Positions 1 through 5,229 of a stretch of 7,278 nucleotides of DNA are shown in pieces (within the stretch, counting starts at the first letter, position 1; every line of letters begins with the position of its first letter). Location of the stretch: assembly GCA_964480475.1 (NCBI GenBank), contig CAYZPW010000129.1, positions 1 to 7,278 of the forward strand, written 5' to 3'. The stretch is from CAYZPW01 sp964480475 (GTDB lineage Bacteria; B130-G9). The notes under the pieces are model-generated. The model had not been told where the DNA came from and made no database searches. It was given only the letters and a program-made list of their open reading frames with translations. A program made the position numbers and the translations under genes.

Positions 1-34
1 TCCCGAATGCCACGAGTATCTTCCTTGGGGTCAT
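1..34 (-). CDS. 5' end of a divergent gene, possibly a UDP-GlcNAc 2-epimerase (partial)
   Basis: Read on the minus strand from the ATG at 34, the first eleven codons give MTPRKILVAFG and then leave the window. An in-frame TGA lies about six codons upstream with no other start between, so this ATG is the earliest possible start. A basic N-terminus leading into a hydrophobic beta strand that ends in FG resembles the opening of WecB-type UDP-N-acetylglucosamine 2-epimerases, which usually begin with a short basic stretch, then a strand ending in FGTRPE. The neighbouring glycan export genes make such an enzyme plausible. Eleven residues cannot prove a family: many Rossmann-like enzymes and glycosyltransferases open similarly. 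No strong Shine-Dalgarno sequence precedes the ATG. That a real gene starts here is moderately likely; the product name is a guess. Confidence 0.45.
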   Translation of the reverse strand, partial: MTPRKILVAFG

Positions 35-47
35 GACCGACCCAAGG
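23..47. repeat. Inverted repeat spanning the divergent start codon
   Basis: CCTTGGG at 23-29 pairs with CCCAAGG at 41-47 around an 11-nt loop. The loop region includes most of a second perfect palindrome, GGTCATGACC at 29-38. The minus-strand ATG (34-32) lies inside this structure. It could be an operator, or an mRNA hairpin that hides the start codon of the divergent gene. The pairing is directly visible; any function is inferred. Confidence 0.5.
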
Positions 48-98
48 TATCACTCAAGAGCAGGGGCCGAAAGCCGGAGATTCGCCCCCTTGACCCAT

Positions 99-115
99 TT
101 CCCCGCTCTGGGGAA
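99..115. repeat. Inverted repeat, 6-bp stem
   Basis: TTCCCC at 99-104 pairs perfectly with GGGGAA at 110-115 around the 5-nt loop GCTCT. No T-tract follows on either side, so it does not look like an intrinsic terminator. It may be a protein-binding site or a leader hairpin. Confidence 0.45.
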
Positions 116-124
116 CACCCTCAT

Positions 125-147
125 CCCAGCATCTTTACACTGCTGGG
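125..147. repeat. Inverted repeat, 7-bp arms with 9-nt spacer
   Basis: CCCAGCA at 125-131 pairs perfectly with TGCTGGG at 141-147 around a 9-nt, AT-rich centre. Arms of this length and spacing are typical of sites for dimeric repressors or activators. The tentative -35 hexamer TTTACA (134-139) lies in the centre, so an occupied site could block transcription of the export operon. The repeat is visible; the regulatory role is inferred. Confidence 0.5.
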
Positions 148-215
148 CAATTCGAGCACTATACCAATAGCCGTGCAAGTGTATGCATATCCCATTCAGT
201 CAAGAAGGCTAGAGT

Positions 216-1061
216 ATGAAGGACAGTATCGTCAGCATTTACAACCACAGGGCGCTCGTCCAGGCGCTCGTCGCGAGGGAATTGAAGGCGAGATACAGAA
301 GCTCGCTGCTTGGCTTCTTGTGGTCATTCCTAAATCCCCTGCTGCTAATGGCCGTCTATGCGACTGTCTTTACGATCTTTCTCCGCTTCGGGATGCCCAA
401 ATACGCATCGTTCCTGCTGACGGGACTTCTGCCCTGGATTTGGTTCGCGAGCTCCATTAACGAGGCGACCGTCTCGATCGTCTCCGGCGGAAACCTGATA
501 AAAAAGGTCATGTTCCCGGCGGAGGTGCTGCCACTTGTGTCGGTGCTGACGAACCTCGTCCACTACTTGCTGAGCCTCGTGATACTCATCCCGTTCCTGG
601 CGCTGAACGGCGCGCCAGAGGCCAAGGATGTTCTCGGCTCAGCGATGGGCGATGTAACCGCCTCGAACCCGGTCTGGCTGGTGGTCTCGTTCGTGCTGCT
701 GATGCTCATCCAGCTCATATTCACGTATGGGCTTGCGCTTGCGCTCTCGGCGCTCACGGTGCACCTGAGGGACATCCAGCACATCGTGGTCAACCTAATG
801 ACGCTCTGGTTCTTCGCCTCGCCAATAATCTACCCTGTGATGCAGCTGAGCTCGAAGCAGGTTCCGCAGATACTCAAGAGTCTCGCTATCGATTACAATC
901 CCATGGCATACCTGATAATCGCGCATCATAAGATCTTTCTATGTAGGATAGCGCCGTCTTTTGCAGAGTTGGTCGTGATGCTGGCGGCGTCGCTGGTCAT
1001 ACTCTTTCTGGGATATCTCATATTTGAGAAGTTCCGCGATTCGTTCGCCGAGGAGGTCTGA
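216..1061 (+). CDS. wzm: ABC-2 type polysaccharide export permease (Wzm/KpsM-like)
   Basis: This is the membrane subunit of an ABC exporter that moves finished glycans, such as O-antigen, capsule or a similar polymer, across the inner membrane. The 281 residues match the usual length of the family. The amphipathic N-terminus carries the hallmark RELKARYRSSLLGFLW (21-36) followed by NPLLLM. Hydrophobic segments lie near 31-57, 64-82, 105-131, 152-180, 186-207 and 250-270, giving about six membrane spans. Other family motifs are NLIKKVMFPAEVLP (93-106), SPIIYP (202-207), NPM (228-230) and the terminal FAEEV. The start is fixed by AAGAAGG seven nt upstream. Its stop shares one base with the start of the ATPase gene (TGATG), so the two subunits are translationally coupled. 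Family assignment is secure; the transported polymer cannot be told. The symbol is by family resemblance. Confidence 0.93.
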   Translation: MKDSIVSIYNHRALVQALVARELKARYRSSLLGFLWSFLNPLLLMAVYATVFTIFLRFGMPKYASFLLTGLLPWIWFASSINEATVSIVSGGNLIKKVMFPAEVLPLVSVLTNLVHYLLSLVILIPFLALNGAPEAKDVLGSAMGDVTASNPVWLVVSFVLLMLIQLIFTYGLALALSALTVHLRDIQHIVVNLMTLWFFASPIIYPVMQLSSKQVPQILKSLAIDYNPMAYLIIAHHKIFLCRIAPSFAELVVMLAASLVILFLGYLIFEKFRDSFAEEV

Positions 1062-2374
1062 TGCAGGTCGCGGTCGAGCTGAAGCACGTATCGAAGTCCT
1101 ACAGGCGGTTCGCGCGTCTGAGGCAGTTCAAGACGCTGAAGGGCGCGGCGGTTCGGGACCTCTGGCGAAGGCCGCCGATTCCGGACGAGGACAAGTTCAA
1201 CGTCGCTTTGAAGGACGTGAGCTTGAATGTAAAACCCGGTGTCACATCCGGCATCATCGGACTCAATGCCTCGGGCAAAAGCACGCTGCTTCGCGTAATC
1301 GCGGGAATCACGAAGCCGACTAGCGGCTCGGTCACGGCGAACGGCAAAATATCTACGCTTCTCGAGATCGGCGCGGGATTTCACCCCGAGATAAGCGGCC
1401 GGGAGAACGTCTATATCAACGGGGCTATTCTTGGCCTGTCGAAGTCGCAGATACGGGAGCAATTCGACGAGATTGTGGCGTTTGCCGAGCTTGAGAAGTT
1501 CATCGACTATCCCGTCAAAACCTATTCCAGCGGGATGTTCATGCGGCTGGGGTTCTCGGTCGCGGTGAACGTTGATCCCGACATACTGCTAATAGACGAG
1601 GTCCTTGCCGTTGGTGACGCGGTGTTCGCTCAGAAGTGCTACGACAAGATGTACGATTACAAGCGCCGAGGCAAGACGATTATCATTGTGTCGCACGACC
1701 TTGGGGCGATACGCCGGCTGTGTGACGAGGTGGCCTGGCTGCACCAGGGTGAGCTGATGGAATATGGCGACACGACCCGCGTAGTGAGCAAGTATATGCA
1801 GGAGGTAACCGAGAGCGAGCTTGCGCGCTACGCGAGGGAGCATGACGAAAGCGTCGAGAGCATGGCCAGTGCCGGGGCAAAGGCCGTTGAGCAAGAGCCG
1901 AAACTGCCCTACAAGGCGGCGGCGCCGTCGAGGCCGGTCGAGCCGGCGCAGCGTTGGGGCAGCCGCGAGATCGAGATAACCGCCGTCGTCATGCGCAACG
2001 AAGAGGGCCAGGAACGATACGTTTTCAACTGCGGCGACACTGTATTCATTGAGATCGCATACGTGGCGCACAAGAGGATAGAAAAGCCCGTGTTTGGCAT
2101 CGGCATCTTCAGGACGGACGGCACATGGTGCTACGGCACAAACACGATGATCGACCAACTGAATCTCGAAAGCGCCGACGGTGAGGGCAGGATTGTCATG
2201 AGGCTCGATCGGCTTGCGCTTCTTTCCGCGTCCTATTACCTAGACGTGGCGGCGCACGCGGAGAACGATCATCCCTACGACTATCTCAACCGGCTTTTCA
2301 CGTTTGCCGTCCGTTCTGACAGGCCTGAGATGGGCGTTTTCAGACCTGACCACAAATGGATACTGGACGTCTGA
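1061..2374 (+). CDS. wzt: ABC transporter ATPase with C-terminal glycan-binding domain (Wzt-like)
   Basis: This cytoplasmic ATPase partners the permease just upstream. The long N-terminal stretch before the core strand (residues 14-47, rich in Arg/Lys) is typical of O-antigen and teichoic acid exporters. Walker A is GLNASGKST (67-75), with Ala where most relatives have Gly at the fourth position. LEIGAGFHPEISGREN (101-116), the signature YSSGM (155-159), Walker B ILLIDE (175-180), DEVLAVGD (179-186) and the H-loop His212 all follow. Residues about 240-300 form an Ala/Glu/Pro-rich linker. From about 303 to the end lies a Wzt C-terminal-type beta domain, including the characteristic YGTNT. In characterised Wzt proteins this domain recognises the modified end of the glycan before export, which suggests a capped, terminated polymer here. 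GAGGAGGT at 1050-1057 is a strong ribosome binding site. The 437-residue length fits two-domain Wzt proteins. Confidence 0.93.
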   Translation: MQVAVELKHVSKSYRRFARLRQFKTLKGAAVRDLWRRPPIPDEDKFNVALKDVSLNVKPGVTSGIIGLNASGKSTLLRVIAGITKPTSGSVTANGKISTLLEIGAGFHPEISGRENVYINGAILGLSKSQIREQFDEIVAFAELEKFIDYPVKTYSSGMFMRLGFSVAVNVDPDILLIDEVLAVGDAVFAQKCYDKMYDYKRRGKTIIIVSHDLGAIRRLCDEVAWLHQGELMEYGDTTRVVSKYMQEVTESELARYAREHDESVESMASAGAKAVEQEPKLPYKAAAPSRPVEPAQRWGSREIEITAVVMRNEEGQERYVFNCGDTVFIEIAYVAHKRIEKPVFGIGIFRTDGTWCYGTNTMIDQLNLESADGEGRIVMRLDRLALLSASYYLDVAAHAENDHPYDYLNRLFTFAVRSDRPEMGVFRPDHKWILDV

Positions 2375-2383
2375 GCTATATCA

Positions 2384-3154
2384 ATGGCCGGACCAATGAC
2401 CAACTGTAGCAAGGAACCCAAGAGCGCCTCAATCATAATAGTTGGCAACGAGATACTGTGCGGGCGCACGCTTGACACGAACTCCCACTGGATAGCGAAG
2501 AAGCTGTATGAGTTAGGTATCCGGGTTGGATGCATAGCCACGGTTGCTGACGTTGAGGAGAAGATAGCCCAGACCGTGCGGGACCTCTCGCGGGAGCACG
2601 ACTATGTCATAGTCACCGGCGGGATAGGCCCGACGCCTGATGACGTTACCCGGCAGGCTGTGGCCGCGGCCTTCAATCGAGGACTTGCCACCAACCCGGA
2701 CGCCGAGCGGATAATAAGGGAGCGCTACAGGGAAAACATGAACCCATACCGGCTTGCCATGGCACGGCTGCCGGAAGGCTCTGAGCTCATACGAAACCGC
2801 AGCTTCGCGGCGCCGGGCTTTCGCATTGAGAATGTCTTCGTGTTCCCCGGCGTCCCGCAGCTGATGCAGGAGATGTTCGACGAGATTCTACCAAGTCTCG
2901 AAACGGGGGAGTTCTTTGAGAGGGAGATACCGGCGTATCTCCCCGAATCTGAGTTTTCCCAGGTCCTGTATTCACTGCCCAAGCGCCCGGACGTTTCGAT
3001 AGGCTCCTATCCCAAGATGCACGAGGATGGCAGGTGGACGGTTACGATAGTCGTGTCAGGGTCCAGCAGGGATGCCGTTGACGAGGTCGCCGGGCAGTTG
3101 GAGAGCCGGCTTAGGCAACTAGAGAGTGGCAAAAGGTCAAATGGACCCAGTTGA
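2384..3154 (+). CDS. Stand-alone CinA N-terminal / molybdopterin-binding-like domain protein
   Basis: The protein of 256 residues corresponds to the N-terminal half of CinA (COG1058, MoCF-biosynthesis fold). Key signatures are VGNEILCGRTLDTNS (20-34), the VADV segment (54-57) and VTGGIGPTPDDVT (77-89), the conserved phosphate/nucleotide loop, followed later by FPGVPQLMQEMFDEI. The C-terminal NMN deamidase (PncC) domain of full CinA, which is about 410 residues long, is absent. The ending (SIGSYP, then a beta strand) matches stand-alone relatives, so it is not a truncation. COG1058 domains from a few bacteria have been reported to hydrolyse ADP-ribose; adjacency to nadC fits a role in NAD-related metabolism, but this is inference. 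The gene starts 9 nt after the ATPase stop without a clear Shine-Dalgarno. ATG at 2396 is an alternative start. It overlaps nadC by 14 nt. Confidence 0.87.
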   Translation: MAGPMTNCSKEPKSASIIIVGNEILCGRTLDTNSHWIAKKLYELGIRVGCIATVADVEEKIAQTVRDLSREHDYVIVTGGIGPTPDDVTRQAVAAAFNRGLATNPDAERIIRERYRENMNPYRLAMARLPEGSELIRNRSFAAPGFRIENVFVFPGVPQLMQEMFDEILPSLETGEFFEREIPAYLPESEFSQVLYSLPKRPDVSIGSYPKMHEDGRWTVTIVVSGSSRDAVDEVAGQLESRLRQLESGKRSNGPS

Positions 3155-3971
3155 CAAGATCGTCGCGCTTGCGCTCAAGGAGGACGCCTGCCTCGAGGAC
3201 GTGACGAGCAAGGCTGTCCTGCCGTCTCATCTTTTCGCCCAGGCGAGAATAACCGCACGGCAGAGACTCGTGCTCTCAGGGTCGTTGGCCGCCGCCCGAG
3301 TTTTCGAGATGATCGACCCGGCGGTTTCCGTGGAGTTTGGCATCGACGACGGCGCCGAGGCGACTGAGGGTGAGGTGCTCGCCGAGCTTTCGGGGCCAGC
3401 CGTGAGCATCCTCGCCGGCGAAAGGGTCGCTCTCAACCTGCTCCAGCAGCTCTGTGGCGTCGCAACGCTCACCCGCAAGTTCTGTGATGCCATCGAGGGC
3501 ACGTCGGCTAAAATCGTCGATACCAGAAAGACTGTCCCAGGCTTGCGATTGCTCCAAAAACAGGCAGTCGTTCACGGCGGCGGCACAAATCATAGGATGT
3601 CGCTCGCCGACGGTGTGCTGATCAAGGACAACCACATTACGATGGCCGGCTCGATCGCGAAGGCGCTCGAATCGGCCAAGGGCCGCGCTCATCAGCTGCT
3701 CAGCGTCGAGGTTGAGGTCGAGAACCTAGACGGTGTCCGCGAGGCGCTCGACGCGGGCGCTGACGCGATTCTTCTGGACAACATGGCGCCGGAGATGATC
3801 GCGGAGGCAGTCAGGCTCATCGATGGTCGCGCGACGGTCGAGGCATCGGGCAATATCACGCTTCAAAACGTGCTTGAGGTCGCCGAGGCGGGGGTCGATC
3901 TCATTTCGATAGGGCGGTTGACGCACTCCGCGCCGGCCTGCGACATATCGATGGATTTCGTCCAGCGGTAA
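3141..3971 (+). CDS. nadC: Nicotinate-nucleotide pyrophosphorylase (carboxylating), quinolinate phosphoribosyltransferase
   Basis: NadC converts quinolinate and PRPP to nicotinate mononucleotide, CO2 and pyrophosphate, the entry into NAD from de novo synthesis. From the ATG at 3141 it has 276 residues, within the normal range. The N-terminal domain shows the ED-x-T motif (19-22). The barrel carries ERVALNLLQQLCGVATLT (94-111), DTRKTVPGLR (127-136), HGGGTNHR (145-152), DGVLIKDNH (157-165), the EVEVE strand, LLDNM, EASGNI and SIGRLTHSAP. The Arg, Lys and His residues that bind quinolinate and PRPP appear intact, so an active enzyme is expected. AAAAGG (3131-3136) sits at a usable distance from ATG 3141. 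A GTG at 3126 would add five residues but has no good ribosome binding site. The start overlaps the CinA-like gene by 14 nt. nadA and nadB are not in the window. Confidence 0.95.
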   Translation: MDPVDKIVALALKEDACLEDVTSKAVLPSHLFAQARITARQRLVLSGSLAAARVFEMIDPAVSVEFGIDDGAEATEGEVLAELSGPAVSILAGERVALNLLQQLCGVATLTRKFCDAIEGTSAKIVDTRKTVPGLRLLQKQAVVHGGGTNHRMSLADGVLIKDNHITMAGSIAKALESAKGRAHQLLSVEVEVENLDGVREALDAGADAILLDNMAPEMIAEAVRLIDGRATVEASGNITLQNVLEVAEAGVDLISIGRLTHSAPACDISMDFVQR

Positions 3972-3982
3972 CCCCAGGGGTT
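3970..3982. repeat. Short palindrome after nadC
   Basis: AACCCC-A-GGGGTT is a perfect odd-length palindrome beginning within the nadC stop codon. The one-base centre makes it a poor RNA hairpin and no T-tract follows, so I do not call it a terminator. It runs directly into the heptad repeats. Confidence 0.35.
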
Positions 3983-4011
3983 CCAAGTTCAAAGTTCCGA
4001 GTTCGAAGTTC
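3979..4011. repeat. 7-bp tandem repeat (AGTTCNN), five units
   Basis: Units spaced exactly 7 bp begin at 3979, 3986, 3993, 4000 and 4007. The core is AGTTC in four units and GGTTC in the first; the two remaining bases vary (CA, AA, CG, GA). The last core ends directly against the ATG at 4012. The tract occupies most of the 40-nt nadC-vanZ gap and leaves no room for a standard ribosome binding site. Heptameric tandem repeats of this general kind are known between genes in several bacterial groups; their function is mostly unknown. Confidence 0.75.
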
Positions 4012-5229
4012 ATGGAATACAAAGGGCTCAGACCCGCAATCCGCAATCTGTGGCTATGGTGGAGCATTACGGGCGCGTCGATACTCGCGCTCTTTGCCTC
4101 AGCACCATACGTCCGGGAGATGCAGGTCCTGCTCAGAAGAAGCCTTCAGGACTACTTCGACGTGATATTCAGAGCGACCATAGCCGCTCTAGGCCTGGCG
4201 TTGCTGACTTCAAGCATTTGGCTGGAGCTAAAGAGAGCTCGCTCGGCCAGACCCCATGGGTCGCGGAAATCCACCTCCGTTGGAAAGATCGTGCTTAAGA
4301 AGATTGCACTCTCGGCCGTCTGCGTCGTTCTCTACTATTTCGGGCTGTTTCACGCGATCTGCACCAATCCCGCGCAAGGCGTTCGGATAATCGAGTTCAT
4401 CCACCTGTTTGAATACAGCCTCATCACAATACTAGTGCTGAGGGCCGTGTCAGTCTCGACTAAGGGCTATGCGGCATACATCGTGGCGTTCATCGCGATG
4501 TACCTCGTCGGCCTGGGCGATGAGGCGGTTCAAGGCTATATCGCGCGGCGCGTCGGCGAGTTCAGGGACATTCATATCAACGCCCTCGTGGCTGGGCTGG
4601 CGATCGTTGCCGTCAGACTCGTCTTCTCGCCCCGCGTGCTCTCAGGAAGGTCAAGGCCAAAGCAGTTGAGTCCAATCCTGATCCTGATGGCCGCCTCGGT
4701 GATAGCCACGGCCGCGTTCATGTTGGGTTTTCACATCGGCTACAGAATCGATGACGAAAGGTGCGGCGTTTTCTACTCTTTGTATCCGCAAGAGGAGCTC
4801 CTGAGGCGCAGCCATAGAGCAGGATTCGGGCCTCTGCTACCTCGAGGGGGGTCGCTTGCTTCAGCGGCCATCAAGGGCTACTGGGCGGAAGAGGACTTCT
4901 ACGAGACAGAGGCAAACAAACATCTGGACGAACGGGAGAAGCTAGTGCGGCGGGAGCAGTATTGGGAGGCGTTCTGTGAGGAGCAGATTCGGCGCATCTA
5001 CTACGCTAGATACACAGATTTGGGGGAATGGCGGGGCTGGGACGCTGAACGGATGCGCAAAGAGTTTGGGAACTATGACATCGCGGGTTTCGTGAGCTAC
5101 CATCACGATCTCGTCTTTCGCGGGTGGAAGGCGTGGCACGTGCTTGCAGCGGCATCCGGAGCTTGTATCATACTACTTGTTGTGGGCATAGTGTCTATGA
5201 GCACAAGAGGTAGAAATGCAGATTCTTGA
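4012..5229 (+). CDS. VanZ-like integral membrane protein with long polar C-terminal domain
   Basis: The 405-residue protein has the VanZ-family pattern: E128-x2-H131-x2-E134-Y135 in one membrane helix, then D170-E171-x2-Q174, R179/R180 and D186-x3-N190, followed by a Gly-rich helix. Hydrophobic segments lie near 13-33, 51-71, 98-116, 126-146, 154-169, 187-208, 220-242 and 379-399. VanZ itself gives low-level teicoplanin resistance by an unknown mechanism; most relatives are uncharacterised. Typical VanZ proteins are much shorter: here about 135 polar residues (244-378), rich in charged and aromatic residues, separate the VanZ part from a last membrane helix. I do not recognise that insert. 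ATG 4012 follows the heptad repeats without a ribosome binding site. The next in-frame ATG (4120) would lose the first membrane segment, so 4012 is kept with reserve. The end overlaps ribF by 14 nt. Confidence 0.78.
   Translation: MEYKGLRPAIRNLWLWWSITGASILALFASAPYVREMQVLLRRSLQDYFDVIFRATIAALGLALLTSSIWLELKRARSARPHGSRKSTSVGKIVLKKIALSAVCVVLYYFGLFHAICTNPAQGVRIIEFIHLFEYSLITILVLRAVSVSTKGYAAYIVAFIAMYLVGLGDEAVQGYIARRVGEFRDIHINALVAGLAIVAVRLVFSPRVLSGRSRPKQLSPILILMAASVIATAAFMLGFHIGYRIDDERCGVFYSLYPQEELLRRSHRAGFGPLLPRGGSLASAAIKGYWAEEDFYETEANKHLDEREKLVRREQYWEAFCEEQIRRIYYARYTDLGEWRGWDAERMRKEFGNYDIAGFVSYHHDLVFRGWKAWHVLAAASGACIILLVVGIVSMSTRGRNADS
4034..4047. repeat. Second 7-bp tandem repeat (CCGCAAT x2)
   Basis: CCGCAAT occurs twice in exact tandem at 4034-4040 and 4041-4047, only 22 bp after the AGTTC heptads and inside the proposed start of the VanZ-like gene, where it encodes part of PAIRN. 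Two unrelated motifs with the same 7-bp period so close together suggest a repeat-prone junction rather than chance, though two copies alone are weak evidence. Confidence 0.5.
5205..5211 (+). promoter_or_regulatory. Ribosome binding site of ribF
   Basis: AAGAGGT ends four nt before the ATG at 5216. It lies inside the last codons of the VanZ-like gene and supports the overlapping start, indicating coupled translation. Confidence 0.6.

Larger units (their letters stand above)
35..215. promoter_or_regulatory. Divergent intergenic region, likely promoters for both directions
   Basis: This stretch of about 180 nt separates the minus-strand start at 34 from the permease start at 216, so it should carry promoters for both transcription units. 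I see no credible protein in it. It contains three perfect inverted repeats, listed separately. A possible plus-strand promoter is TTTACA at 134-139 with ACTATACC at 158-165 as a poor -10, but the spacing is not ideal and the assignment is weak. TTGACC at 90-95 has no good -10 partner. The permease has a clear ribosome binding site, AAGAAGG at 202-208, seven nt before its ATG. Confidence 0.45.

Noticed and set aside
99..115. Intrinsic terminator at the GC-rich hairpin
   Set aside because: No run of T follows on either strand and no gene ends here in either direction.
90..118. Sigma70 promoter using TTGACC at 90-95
   Set aside because: The position 17 nt downstream reads GAACAC, which is not a plausible -10 element.
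2..460. Long open frame on the plus strand overlapping the intergenic region and permease (GTG start at 173)
   Set aside because: The translation is low in recognisable structure and rich in Arg, Pro and Gln. It overlaps the well-supported permease for more than 200 nt and looks like an out-of-frame shadow.
926..1462. 178-codon open frame on the minus strand
   Set aside because: It lies antisense across the permease end and the ATPase core, both with clear family motifs; the product has no recognisable fold and is Arg-rich, as expected for a GC-driven shadow.
1589..2158. 189-codon open frame on the minus strand
   Set aside because: Antisense to the Wzt-like gene, with a His/Arg/Leu-rich composition typical of a reverse-strand shadow; no domain motif is seen.
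3141..3154. Equal 14-nt overlaps at cinA-like/nadC and VanZ-like/ribF as a designed signal
   Set aside because: Both overlaps are 14 nt, but short overlaps are common in packed operons and the sequences share no motif, so coincidence is enough.
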